Shown in pieces: positions 1 through 18,591 of a stretch of DNA of 64,000 nt. Position numbers and translations under genes: made by a program. Below the pieces are notes generated by a model. That model was not told the DNA's origin and made no database searches. It saw nothing but the letters and a program-made list of their open reading frames with translations. Source of the stretch: Cinclus cinclus (Eukaryota; Chordata; Aves; Passeriformes; Cinclidae). The stretch lies in assembly GCF_963662255.1 (NCBI RefSeq), contig NC_085060.1:13301925-13365924 (forward strand), in the 5' to 3' direction. The stretch's first letter is position 1. Every line of letters begins with the position of its first letter.

Positions 1-4825
<4,825 letters not shown>

Positions 4826-6367
4826 TCACCAGTGTAACCCTCTGATCATCATTCCCAGTTTCTTCCTTAGACTATTTGTTTTGGTTCTTGGCTGGCCAAT
4901 TAGATGATGTTCTGAGGGTCATTCCTTCCTGACCTGGTTTTACTATTGTGACAATCTTATTATTACAACAGCAGAAAGCTTTTGAAAAAAAGTTACAAAA
5001 GCAATAGCTCTTCCACTTGCAACTTGTAAACCCTTTTCAAAAAAGGATTAAATGTCTCCACACACAGTGGAAGGGGAAGTTCTACAGCCCGCAGTGATTG
5101 AACACTTGATACAGTAATCAAATTGCAGAACTTAATTATTCAGTGGAAAAAAAAATCCAAAAAAGCAGAATATTCTCTAAAAAAATTAATAGTCATGCTT
5201 ACTAGCAGAAGTGCACATAAAAAGGTGAAAACATCCAGGGGCTCTACAGACCTATAAACCTACAAGATTTGAGGAGGTTCTGCAAAGCAGATGCCATGAT
5301 TAGTAACAGGAAAGCTTGCAAACAGCTAATCCATGGATGGCATACCATTCTACAGACAAACACACCTAGTGGGGTAAAATCCACACCAAGGGGAGCTACC
5401 TGTGCACAGGCCAGCACGCCAGGAAACACACAGCAAGCAGTGCCATAAGGACATTTGCAAAAAACTACTTGCATAAGTTTGGTTAAGAACCAGTTAAACT
5501 GGCGAAGGGAGGGTTAAAGTGTGGATGGTGTCTCAATCTTTTATTCTCTTAAGCTTTGAAATATTATGTGAATACAGAACATGCTCATCTCCAACAAAAA
5601 CAGTGATCTGCTAACTGAGCTAAGAGACTTACTGAAATACTACTAAGCTCCTCATGTCTCATTGTTTCATCTAATAATTAGACTGTTCTTAATCATTTCC
5701 CTTGGCCTAGAGCCAGCAGCTGCCCCTTAGCTGATATTATCACAGCCATGGCCAGGGTGTTGGAATAATAGCTGCAGGGCATCCACCAGAATTCACCATT
5801 TTTTTATATAACAGAACTTCATTAAAGCAGACCACGTAATGACACATGAGGAAAAAAAACAAAACAAAACAAAAAAAACATGTAAAGTTTAACTAAAGAA
5901 AATCATCTTATGTGTAACCAGAAATAGTTTCCCATCAAGAATTAATACCATACACTGAAGAGTTAAAACAGAACCTACTTTTTTCGGGGAGGGGGGGGAA
6001 GGCAAATTTTTTGTTGCAGATATTACAAAACACAACATAATATTTAAATTCAGACTCTGAAGTCCTTTTCTACACAGATGTGTGAAGAACTGGGAGAAAT
6101 CAGGAAAGATATTTAATGCATAAGGCCTATGATATTTAACTAACAACTTCCACTGAAGATGTATCTAAAGCAAGTAATGCTGATGGGATTTTTCCAGGCT
6201 AGCTTTCAAACTGCTGGAACCAGGCAGAGTTACCATCCTCTGCCCTCTGGTATTCCAGAGCAACATCAGAGAGAACTTCTATAGCCACAGCGTACCAACA
6301 ACATCCCAAAATAGTAATAACCTAATTCAGCTTTCAAATCCCCCCACATCGTGGGGAAAATAAATAA

Positions 6368-6398
<31 letters not shown>
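6368..6398. repeat. (AT)10 microsatellite with GTAT-type tail
   Basis: Twenty bases of alternating AT (6368-6387) are followed by GTATGTATGTAA, in intron 2. A simple-sequence repeat, likely polymorphic. Confidence 0.9.
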
Positions 6399-7277
6399 AA
6401 GGGAGGACACTCTGAACACAGGGACTGCTTAAACCAAAAGTCTATCTAGTTTTAAGTCTGTCTAGTAGTAAGTCATTACCAACAGCTGTTAGCAAAATGA
6501 ATGAATAAAAGAACACGATCACAGCAAATGTCCAGGGTACCTTCCTAGAATAGTCTTCAGGGATCCAGTTATTTACAGCTTAGGTATTTTGAGTCAGAGA
6601 CAGGATCATTGTACTTTAAAGTTCTCCTAAATTTTATTTTGTAAGTTCATGTATATACACTTATAACATTTTACCCCGTTTTTAAGTAAAAAGTTATACT
6701 TGGAAAGCCTAATCCTCAAATACATTGCTATTACAGGTTTGCTTATTTGCAGATGGCTCATTCCCTCAAGGTCTCCTGCATCTGTCATATAATCAATGTG
6801 AACACTCTACTTAAAAGCACCCAGACAGACAGGCATTATTTCATGAAAAAACAACAAATTCAGTTATCCTTACAAATAACTGTATGCACATATACTGTTA
6901 ATATTACTTTAAATCTGTTTCTCAAAATTTATGCAACCATCTTACCAAGCAAAACATTCCCATCTTGCAAGAATTTAAAACCCCCAAAAGATTGTTTTCC
7001 TTTTTTGCACAACTTTGTACCAGGAGTTTGTCTTTGAATTCCAACTCCTATAGCTGCCAAAACTTACTGTAAATTTCAACTTTTTGAGGAAAAGGTTGTC
7101 TGTGTGCTATGGATGTAAGCCTGATCTCCACAAAGACAGCAGCAGAAGTCTCCAGAAAACTCCCACTCACTGAAGATCTGCTGTGCTGGCATTGCTAGAT
7201 GATAAACCATCTGTAATTTAACGTTCTTCAAGTTGTGCAGAAACAAACCTCATCCCATGCTCATGTCAGCCACATCT

Positions 7278-7350
7278 CACAGAACTATAGAACAGCCTAA
7301 GTTGGAAGGGACCCATCACGATCTCCTGGCCCTGTGCAGGACTCCTCAGC
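7278..7350 (-). mobile_element. CR1 LINE 3'-end fragment
   Basis: Reads CACAGAACTATAGAAC, then TAAGTTGGAAGGGACC and a short degenerate remainder. This is the reverse complement of the avian CR1 3' end (GGTCCCTTCCAACC near the terminal TTCTATG repeats). It is short and diverged, lacks any reverse-transcriptase coding, and is a dead 5'-truncated copy in the same orientation as AMMECR1. The right edge is uncertain. Confidence 0.75.
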
Positions 7351-10300
7351 TCAGCTACCTCACTTAAACTCTGAGCTAATAAATTGAAACAAGATGAGTG
7401 AAATCATGACAAATTTAAATACTGATAAAAAGCTGAGATATGAAGCCTTCAGGTGAACAGTGGGAGCAGGAAGACACACAAAGGTGTAAAAGCCTCAGGC
7501 ATGCAGAGGCAGCCAAGTGGTTCAATTGCATTGAAAACAGTGCCATGCAGTGACCAGCACACTCCATTCTACAGTAAGGCACTGGCACAAACACCTTGTC
7601 TTCATGTAACCACCTCACGAGAACCAAATATTACTATCAAATGATAGAGTGATTTCAATTATAGTAACTCCTGCTGAACTGCCAGGTGCTATCCCATCTG
7701 TACAGCATGCTGGAAAATTTCTCCTCGACACCCCCAAGGCTACAGACACTAGTGTACAGATCCTGTCCCAAAACTCCTGTTGCTGGAGGTAAGAGGGAAC
7801 ACTGGCAGAATAGACCAGAGATCTGAGTAACAACCTCTGACACCACTGTGACTACTCTACACAGAGCATGCTGTGATTTTATTCCTCCTTTCCCTGTCTT
7901 CAGACCCTTTTGGTCTTTCAAAATAGCTTTGCCTCTGTTGTTTCATAAGTAAAACCTAAATTTACCTGGAGAAATTTGTGTTGATAATCAGGAACTGGAA
8001 TAAAACCTACTGAAGGGAAATGCCAACAAGAGAGCATATACTGATTAGCTACACATGAAATACTGTCTCCGGTCAAAATTAATGAAAAAAAAATTGTATC
8101 AGGTGCCAGTTTTAGAAGAACTACCTTAAAACTTTATAACCTTTTCCTAACGAGTTTGGACATAGCATACTACTTCAAAAATCAAGATTTGTTTTACTGT
8201 GCTCTATATTAGAACACCAGTCATATTCTCAATCATTCCATTACTGCTATCATGGCCCAAACTCTACAGTAAGTTTCAGATACCTTTGCAAAGTCTAAAA
8301 GCACACCAGGTTTGTAAAATCTCTTCACTGATGAACTGCTTTCATTTTTGCATTTCTCAATGCCTAGTTAGCAGGAGACATGGCATTAGAGATGCTTTCC
8401 TTCAGAACTCAGCCATTATCCTTCAGTTTAAACTTCATCTCTGTGGGTAGTGAATAAATGACCGTCTATGACTGTTCTGATGGTGCCCAGTAGCTCCTCA
8501 ACAGCAGCTTCCACTTTATACAAATCCCAGCTCTCAATTCTTGACGGACTGGCATCGCTCTCAGAAGGGTCAGCAGATGTCAACATTTAGTCATGAAGGA
8601 TAACAATCCTTGCATGAGCTTTTACTTTTGCCATTCTTGTTCTGGGAAGAAAGAGAAACAGTTTCTACAGGCAGCAGCTTAGCCCTTAGCATACAATTCA
8701 CATACTCTACAAACATCTAGGGGTGGAAATTCAGACCTGTGCCTCCCCTGACATGTCACTGCACTTGCCACGTGCTTCCTGTTGACCAACTCCCAGCAAG
8801 CTGAAAACAAGACAAGGCAATGCCTGCTTTCCTCAAAAAAACTTGCCACTGGTCTGAACTCAGAATAAAAAAATCACCATGCAACTGTGGGTCATCAACA
8901 TTCTTAACTGGCACAGGAGAATCGGTACACATCTGTACTTTTGAACCATTAGAATTTGATTTTACAGTCTTATTCAATGCTGTACTTTTCTGTCAATTCT
9001 TCTGTTAGAAAAAGGAACAAAATCTGGCATATTAAATACCACTTTTTAAAAATATTAACTCCACAATTTTTATGTTAAACTTAGAATTAAGGAAGGGTAA
9101 GTGGAAATCATCAGCAAAAGAAGGTGGAAAAATTAGTTGGAGTTCAAAACTACTTTTAAAGAAAAAGCCCAGTAATTGCAAATGCCTTTCCCAGGCCATC
9201 TGTTCTTTATTCCTTCATGCCCAGAAATAGATTCATATATTGCTGCTGACTAAATGGAAGTACATAGTACTGAAGAGTTGAAAAGAGGTACTTCCAAGCA
9301 AGAGCAATTCTAGCTGGCCAATAAAAGGGCATTATTTTTTCCACACAGAGTCTGCTCCATGTTAAAAGTGAAGCAAGTCAGAATTGAATCCTATTCAAGG
9401 AAAACTATTTTTAGATACTAAATGCATGCACGCATATGCAGGGCATTTCTATTTAAATATGTATGCAGTCCTGGATGTCCTACTAAGATCAAGTAATTGC
9501 TAGTTAGGAAAAGTGCCAAAACAAAGTGTTACTCAACTATCAGCTTTTCTTCAGCTGAGCCATACTATACAAATCTCAGCTTTTCTTCAAATTAAGTTTA
9601 TTTGGCTATAGGAAATATTTATCAGTAATTTCTTTTGCCAAGGACCACTCCTCTTTGTATGTGGGATATAGAAAAGCTTGCAAACACTTTAAAGGCACTG
9701 GAAGTATAAAAAGAAAATAGAAATTTTTAAAATATTTTGAGCATTTTGACAAACAGCATAATGATTAAAAAAGATGTTATATTCCTTACATATTTATGTT
9801 CCTTAAGACTACATGTTGTTTTCTATAAAATACCACTAGAGAAGCTCTTAGAATAACCTAAAATGATAGTATGTGCAGGTGAACCAAAATGAAATACGTC
9901 ATTGTATTCTCCATCCATAATTTCTGTAGGCCATAAAAATGCCTTAAAAAGAAAAAAAAGGTCAGCTTCAGTCTTTAAGAACCTAGGGCTCTTACATGCG
10001 ATGTGGCAGATGGGTGACAAACAGTAGAACAAAAAATGGGAAAATAAGAAGTAGTAGTGGAGTTTAATTACTCTGTTTAGAAATCCCTCAAAATCCTTGT
10101 GATTGAATTAAAAAGATCATTTAAAAAAAGTTGATAGCATATAAGTATCAAAAATAGTAAAGAAGAATTTTGAATGGCAGACGAATCTGTCATTAAATGA
10201 ATTAAATTCCTAGTAACTCACTATTTAACAACAAACATTAAAAATGGAATTTCCCACTAAAGCTCTTTTTTGGGGATAGTGTCACATCTACAGACCTCTA

Positions 10301-10438
10301 ATGAACAGAGAGTTTAGATAAAACTGGATACAGTTCTGTACATTGCTGGAAATTACTTTAAAGGCTTAAACATGACATGGGAGGAGGAGATGCAAAGGAA
10401 GCTGTCAAACACTGGGCATGATTAAGTAATACTCACTT

Positions 10439-10552
10439 TTATAGGAAGTGTGAATGAGGCAGAGACATTCAGTGACTCATGCAATTTAGGAGGCTTACAC
10501 AGTGAAACAGTGACAGAATTGAGAACAGAATCCAAGATCCCTGACTCCCAAA
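10439..10552 (-). mobile_element. Probable ancient MIR/CORE-type SINE fragment
   Basis: The order of blocks (GATGAGGAAAC-like, CAGAGA, AGTGACT, ACACAG, AGTGACAGAA, AATCCAAGATCCCTGACTCC) follows the reverse complement of the MIR consensus, in which CAGAGAGGTTAAGTGACTTG, ACACAGC, AGTGGCAGAG and a TGACTCC block occur in this order. It is highly diverged. This explains part of the 135-codon open frame at 10422-10829, which I therefore do not call a gene. Confidence 0.5.
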
Positions 10553-13500
10553 AATCTTTTTGTGACAGCCTCTTTTTTAGTCTACTCATCCTACCCTGTA
10601 GAAATGTAGCTCCCACATAATCAAACTGAATAATAATATAATAATTTGGAGGGAGGGGACATTGCACTCTCCATTTCAAAAAGAGGCTTCTGCCTTTCCT
10701 AGCAAGTACCTGTCTTTCAAACCAAGACAACTCTATTGTAATCAATTTTCTCTTAACCAGTTTCTGATATTGAACACAGTTAAACCAAACCATAACTTTC
10801 TGGCATCTAAACAATTCTTCCAATATCATCAGTAGACATATGAAAAGTAGGGTAAATATCTTATTTTACAAACTATTACCCTCTTCTGATGAACAGTACC
10901 TTGGCACTACTTTCAGATGGTAGGGAAAAGACTTAAATCCTACCAGCTCTCTATGTAGCTCAATAAGTGTAACCCTGAGATTCTGGAATTTTTTCACTGA
11001 GCAAACTAGGATTAGTAGAATTACCTTTGAAGATATATTTAACAAAGAAATGGCCCTTTGTCAGTGAACTCAGTCCAATGGGCTCAGATATTGTACTTCA
11101 ATTAATTAAAAACCTGCTTAAATTAATGAGTAGCAAACACACTAGATTTTAGGGAACAGTGAAGAAAAGACAACAGCAAGAGACACTTGGTGCCAGGGCT
11201 TCAGAACAAAAAAGAAAGACAGTATATATTGTTCCATTGCTGGGTTATTGAGCAGTGAAGTTAGTTCAGATTTTTACTTTTTCATTCAGTAACTTCAAGA
11301 GGAAGAAATTAAGGAACACTTAAGCAGACCACCAGTGTTTTCCTAATGAAAATCAGCTCTCATAGCTTGGTTTGGCAGAGACCAGAGAAAACTAACAGCT
11401 TCCAAGTCATGACATGCAATTAATTTTTAAGCCAGAAAAGCAGGACAAAGTGTGCTCTACTTCAGAAAGTAGAAATTATTACTAATACAATCCTCCTAGC
11501 TGTCAGCATAAGCCATGAGACAGCCCAACACAACCCACAGGTCAGCCTTTTACTGACTTACTTATGACCAGCAGAATTTTACCAATTTAAATGAAGATTT
11601 CAAGGAGTAATTTAAACGCAGCCTCAAATTACTTGAATGCAAGCAAAAAGCATTTATTTATATAGTTGCTCTTTTTTTGGGTCCGACTGGAAAAATTTCC
11701 AGGAAACAAAACAGCTGTGACGTGTTTTTCCTGAACCCTCCCTTACATTTAAGAGGCAGAAAAGGAAAGAACAACATTTATATTTCCTGCATATAATGTT
11801 GTTAAGTGGTAGTCACAGGACAAAAAAAAGAAATATACATTTGTTGTGTGGCAAGGAAGTACATCTCTGCAGTTCTCAGCTGATTTTATCAGCACAGTGC
11901 AGTAGGTAACAGCAACAGCATTCCAGGTGGGATAAATAAAATATTGATCTGGCAATTTGTGTCTTGAATCTATATTTATTTTTTTACTCCAAAAAATTGA
12001 AGTATGCCAGAAAGTCTCTCTTCTCTCAATCTGTCTGAAATTAGACATGCAACTTAACAGGAAGAAGGAAAAACCTGCTACTTTATTTTAGACATTTATT
12101 TTAGCTTTGAAAAAATGCCATTCTTTCTAAGACAAATCAGACGACATATATAAATGAAGCATTTAGAAAAGCTCATCAGAAAAGGCAACCTATGTTGGCT
12201 ACATAAGACAAGTGTCTATTTTAGCCAGTGGCTCCCAAAATAAACTGTCTGTATGTTCTCCTTATTTAATAGCTTCAACTGTATGAAGAGTATTTTATGT
12301 GCACACATATATTGTGAAAACCATACCCACAAAACCATACTGGTATTGCTGGTAAGGTTCTGGGCCCTTGTTTTTCCATAAAACAGTCCACAAGTTGCTT
12401 AAATCTAAAGAAGCCTTTACAGAATATTTCTAGGAGTACTTGAAATTTCCAGACAAATCCTTATTTAATTTCTTATTCTGCCTACATGGTACAGATCCAC
12501 TCCAGAGCACCCACAAAGGACTGACACCACCTGAGGTGCTGCTCAGGGACTCTGCAGTCACTGAGAGCATCGTGTGCTAAGACACAGAGATAATGTGCAC
12601 CTGCCCAGGGACCATGGGCTGAAACTCCTGGGGGTTTCACTACTGCTGGTTCTTTAGTTGGGTCTGTCAGCCTTGTGTACAGCCCATGAAAGTCCTCACA
12701 GACTCACCATTACAAAATTTCTTTTAAGAAAAGAAAGCTTACAAGCGTGAATCTCTAAAAGCCAACACTCCCATAAATTCAGGGCTTTTTAGCAGGAAGA
12801 AACAAAGACATGTTTTCTACTGCTCTGACAATTACCCAGAGAAATATTCTATGACACTGGATTCTTCCAGCTATATCTAGCTCATCATTATGCCATCAAG
12901 ATGTTACACTGTGTGGACATGATGCCTGAAATGAATTTCTTTCTTTCTGCCATTAAGTATCAAGGAAACAAAGGTTTGTGTACGCGCTGTTACGGACTTC
13001 AAGGGGAAAAGTATGATCACAGAAGTCACAGCTCTTGCAAGCTGCTCCCACCAAAAAGTTTAGTTAAAACTAAAAAGATCCACGAAGTGATACTGTAGGT
13101 TCCTGATTACACTAAAGAGTCAAGTTTCTATGGCTTTAACTTCTTTATTGTTTCCTGAAATCAGAAATCTTACATTATAGTGCTTCTGTGGTTCTAAAGG
13201 ACTTACTGGCCTTTCAAAAAACCAGATAAGGTAAAGACTCCATTTCCCTCACAGTTTTAGTCCTGCAGGAGGTATCATTTTGCATTACTACACAATATAC
13301 CCTACAATACCAGAATAAAAAAAAAAAATCTTCAATTACATTAACCTCAAAATGCAACAGAGCTTCAGTAACAGCTCAGAAGTACACCCTGACAGAGGTG
13401 TGCTAAATGCAAAATCTTCCCATCACACAGGGCAGTGAGAAACAGGGACAGCTTGGAGCACACAGCAGCCCAGAGGAAGCACTTATTGTGCATTTGCCCA

Positions 13501-14800
13501 GGTGCAGGTGGAGAGCTGCAACTGCTGGTTCCATCCACTCCATCCTGCAGGAACTCAATCGAGGCAGTTTGGGCCATCCACCCCACAGCTGCCTGCACTG
13601 GGAATTGCTCAGCACAGACCCTGAGCATCTTCTGACTGTAAGGGAATGTCAGCTCAGCAGCTGTATACAGGAATTTCTTCATAGGGGGCAGCTTCTTTTC
13701 TGCCACTTGCTGTATTGTCCCTCAGCTGTCCCTGCATCATACATCCTGCTGGGATAAAAGACAATGGGATTCAGAAACGTGTGACAGTTTGTGTCAAACA
13801 CTGAGGAGGCTGAAAGGTGTCAACTGCCACAGAAATGTCTTGGTTTGCCACATAAAAACTAAATCCACAGCACTTAAAACAATCTCCCAGCATAACACAG
13901 TAGGCTTGTCACAGTTATTCCAAATGCTGGTTTAAAAACTGAGCAACAAAACTGACCAGGGTCTGGCATATAGGTTTTTGTTTGGTGAACACATGATACC
14001 AGACTAGTCAGAAAACTCTAACTGAGCTCCAACTGGACTAAATTATAATGTCACTAAAAGGCTTTCCAGCAGATGGCAAAGTTTAAATAATGAACAAAAA
14101 TGAACTGCTCAATTACACTTAGAACCACACAGCTTGAGCAACAGCAAGCACTCAAATCTCTAGGAACATAAAACAAGATCTCACACCTCTAGCACATCTC
14201 TCAATATTTACCTGAAATCATTATTTTACCCCAAAACAGACAGTGAAGTCAAGACAAAAATCTTTAAGGCCACATAATAGCTGAGTTGAACTCTCACATT
14301 TAAGCAAATCACAAAATATTGCTCCCCTTCTAAAGCTGCATTCAAGCCATAATTTTATAAAAGAACAAATCAATCAGGTATTTTTAATTTATTATGAACT
14401 TTGAAAAGACCTCAAGTACATATAGAAAAATGTTTCTAAATGTGTCAGCAATGTAGTTATATATAAATACAGGAAGATAATTTAAACATTTACATCTTCA
14501 TATTCTTACAGCTTACAAAAAAGGTCTTTTTAAATTATGCTGCTGAGATTCTAAACAAAAGAGTGCTTCATTTTCTCAACATTTCTTCTGCCATTAGGAA
14601 CACTGTATTTTTATATAAAAATACAATAGTTTAATTTTTATTGCTCAGTTTCAGTACTACTTGCCACAAACACTGCAACTGTTTTTCAATCAGGACTTCG
14701 AAAATACAGTGATGGGCACATTAAATATATATAATCAGGTTATATATAAGGAAAGCAAAAGGCATGGTAGATTATGCAGCAAATCAATTAAGGACAAACA

Positions 14801-14902
14801 TAGCAGAATCACAGAACAGTTCTGGAAGAGACCCTAAAGATCATTTCATTCCAACCCTCTGGTGGGCAATGACACCCTCCACCAGAGACCAGGTTGCTCA
14901 AT
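14801..14902 (-). mobile_element. CR1 LINE 3'-end fragment
   Basis: Starts AGAATCACAGAACAG, continues CTGGAAGAGACCCTAAAGAT and CATTCCAACC, and ends in a CACCAGAGACCAGGTTGCTC segment. All these blocks are familiar from the reverse complement of the avian CR1 3' untranslated end. It is 5'-truncated and noncoding, lies in intron 2, and has the same orientation as AMMECR1. Confidence 0.85.
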
Positions 14903-17900
14903 CATATTTGCTTATATGAGGGATTGCAGTAAATGGTTTATAGAAAAAAACTTAGGACAACAAAATATGCTGAAATATGAAGAAGGTATTAGCAAATGTA
15001 GCCTGAGAAATGAAAGGTGACAGAATCCAGTCCTGAAATTCTTCAACAAACACTTAAACTGAGAATAACCCAAGGTCCACACTGCCTTACAGACTGGAAT
15101 ATGACCACTCAAAATAGAGAGCACAGAATAATATCCTGGCTTGTTCCCCAAGATGTGTTTCATCAGTACCACAACTCAACTTGGATTATGTTCAAACCAA
15201 CTGGTTTTTACCTAAGCATGATCTCTTACACATCTTGCAAGTACATCTGCAGGGATGCCGATCTGAGTGCTGTCAGTGGAGCTCATAGCATTTTACTAAT
15301 TCTCAGTGTTTTTATAAATACAGTAAAAGATAGGCACAAGATAAATCCCTTGTGGCACACCACGTGTAACAGGACCTCAGGGAAAGAAATGGTCCCTCCT
15401 TACTACATGAGACTTTTTGGTTTCTAGGCACTTGCTCCTGCTATCATGAAACTATTCTAGAGTGCAGCCATCAGAACTGCTGCATCAAGAGAATTTAATT
15501 CCTATTTAAGGCAACAAAAAGGGCCTAACATCTTTTCTGCTCATTTTATACATGTGCAGGTTTCTATTTCATATATGAATCATATTAACAGATCAAGCTA
15601 TGATTGTTCATTATCTCTACAAATCCCCAAACAAAAAGTAGAGTATGTTTTAGATACACAAACACATTCTATGTATCTGGAAGTTTTGTGTCCTGCATTC
15701 CCTTCCCTTTACCTTCCACACACAAAGAAGTTATCTATGAGCCATCTTCTTATTCTCCTTTTAGCAACTGTGACACTTCCCTCTCGCTCATGACACCAGG
15801 TCATGATTTCATCCTTTCATTCCTTCCAGATTCCTGTCACAATTTTATCTACTTAGAGTGGCGTGTTCTGTACCACCTGCAACCTACTCAGCTTACAGAA
15901 GTGCCTGGATGGGGCACTCACAAACCACTCTTACCTAAGGTCAAGATGCCCAAGCATCAGCACGTTTGCAAGCTCAGCTATACAGCACATTCAGTTCCAA
16001 GTCTGCCAGCTACCACTCTGTATATGTTTTACACTCTAAACCAGGCTCTGAGTAGCAAATAAAAACAGCTGAAGTGGAATGAAAAGGAAGTTCTGAAATG
16101 AAGGAAAGGCAAAAGGTCCGGGTTGGCTACATCTGTCTGTAGCCTCAGAAACTATAACTCAAGTATTCAAGGAATGCATTTACATCAACAGCATTACAAA
16201 CATTTGAAAAATCTGCTTATGAATTAGGTATTTTAAATCACATCATCTTAGAGAAACTACAGGCCAAATTCTTCTACTTTTGAAGGCAGTAGAATTTTGT
16301 CATTCACTGCAGTAAAGCCTAAACCAGCAAAGGAGCATTTTGGCCATGTGTTTATTCAGCTTTAACTACCTTGGAACATTTTGCATTGCTACACACGTTT
16401 AACTAAGGGACTTGTACCAACTGAAGTTCAACTATTCAATGTTAAATGAAGATACAGTGTGGACACACAAAAAATTGGTTTAGCCGTAATCATACCATTA
16501 GAGATACAATTCAATACATCTATCTGAAGTGATTAGCATTTAAACAGAAATAGATTTCATCACCTTTCTAAAAATCGACTCACTAAATGTTTCACTTCCT
16601 GAATGTCAGGAATGCTTTAGTCAAACAGTCTTGTGAAATCATATGTAATAGCTCTTGGAAATTTACATTTTTCTGTTGGGGGGGAGGGAAGAACACAAAT
16701 TGTAGACTTCCTGAAGAGGGTTTTCTGAGCAACAAACCAGAAAGTCACCCTTTCAGTGACTGAAAAACGCTGAGCACACAAAGAGGGGTGGCCCTGGCAA
16801 ATGAGGCTGCATGCAGTGCAGAGACCTTCACAGACAAAGCACAGCTGCTGCTCTTTGCAATGAGGGATTAGCAGTCTAGGTCAAAGGAAAAAAGCCTCTC
16901 TGTAGCTAAGTGAGCAAACTGCAGACTGCATCCTCAGCACAGATGAGAAAGGGCCAACTAACCAGCTTGCAAATTGTGCAGAAGCTTCTGGAACAGAAAC
17001 AAAACCAGCATTAACTTCTTGACAGAGCACGTAAAATATTTCTGGTGAAAAGCAGTGATGCCCTGCTGTAGAACCAAGGTCACAATGAACTCCCAATTAC
17101 TTCAAAATTAAATTTGTCCTTTCCCTTCTTTGTGTTCACTTATATAACAAGCATTCTTTCTTCATGGCCAAATGAACACATCACATGTGGGGCTTTAACA
17201 ACAATACCTGGAAGTAACTGGCCTAGAGATAAAACAAGCAGCTCTTTTAACTCTAATTCAGTAAGAACTGAAGCTGTTAAATGCATATACATATGCACAG
17301 AGAACTTTTTTCCTTCTATACAGACACATCTCTTTCAACCTTTGCACAATCTGAGTCATATTATATTTTGGCTTTACATTGATGCTTCAGTTAAATGGGA
17401 TATAAGCCAATATTTGAAGAAAATAATTGCTTAACCTTTTATTACATACTAAATATATTTTTACTCTACATCATTCACTTTAGCAACATTAAATTAAAGA
17501 AATGAGAGAGTCTCCTGAAGTAAGAAATACTGTTTGAATGTACCAGAGTGAATGCATTTCTAAACTAGCTTAATTAGGCTGGTATCTAAAGTAGCAAATT
17601 AATTGCATGTTACAAGAAGTATAACACCTATTTCAGTTTGTGGCATTATGGAAGTCATGAGATTACTTGAACCAAAATACCATAAAGTTCTACTGTTTAA
17701 AAAAAAAAAAGCCAGGAGCTTTTCTTCATTTCTGTAAGTACATTGAGGGAGTTTTGCACCACTTAATTAGTGGTTTGTCTCAGTCTCATCCACCTTCACT
17801 CAGAGCCAGAATTAACAAAACACAATAGAAACATATTTTCTTGTGTTTGGGCTTGGTTGTTCATTAAATCTTATCAGAAAGTACAGAGCATTTGACAGCA

Positions 17901-18537
17901 CTTCTAGCTATCTGTTAGAAGTGAGGAAAAAATGATGAAAGATCCAGCTGCTACAAGGTCTCAAAGCCAAACAGTCCAATAGAGAATTAACACCTATATT
18001 ATTTATATTTTGACCCAATAACTAGATTCCCATGACCATTAGTGTGACACTGACTGACCAACCAGAAACTACCACCTGAAATCCATGAAGGAGGAAGAAG
18101 ATGAACAAAGAGAGACAATGCCCAAAATCCTCCATGTTGTCCCATACCTATTACTACACTATAAAAACCTTAAACTTAAAACCCATCACCATGTGAAAGC
18201 ACACACTATTATTTCACTACACACTTGTGATTCCAAATTCATCACTTATATTTAAAAGCTGTCTCCAAGGCCTCAGGTCAAAAGCAGTGTTCTCCAGGGG
18301 GTCAGTGCCTGAAAGCACAGAAAGTTCAAAAACCCCAGTTTCTGGGATCCAACACGCTTCCCCTGTAAAATCAAAACTAAGGGAATTCTAATGAACTGAA
18401 AAATACAGTAAAAATAAAAAGTCACCTTTCCTTGCTAATAAAATTTGCAATACCTGATTTCATATACAGGCTTAAGCCACAACTGTTACTAATTGTCAAG
18501 ATCACAAAGGGCACTTTCACTGAAGCTGGGGTTGCAG

Positions 18538-18591
18538 AGATGGGAAGTTCACAGGAGAACTGTGACAGATGGGAAGTTCACAGGAGCTGTG
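18538..18591. repeat. Tandem duplication, 29-base period
   Basis: A 20-base block, AGATGGGAAGTTCACAGGAG, occurs at 18538 and again exactly at 18567; both copies are followed by CTGTG, with an extra AA in the first. A recent local duplication in intron 2. It makes two overlapping short open frames look repeated, but neither is supported as coding. Confidence 0.9.

Noticed and set aside
10422..10829. 135-codon minus-strand frame
   Set aside because: It overlaps a probable MIR fragment in the noncoding orientation and lacks any recognised protein similarity.
15604..16062. 152-codon plus-strand frame overlapping another of 79 codons
   Set aside because: No domain, no neighbours, and two overlapping frames in the same stretch point to chance lack of stops.
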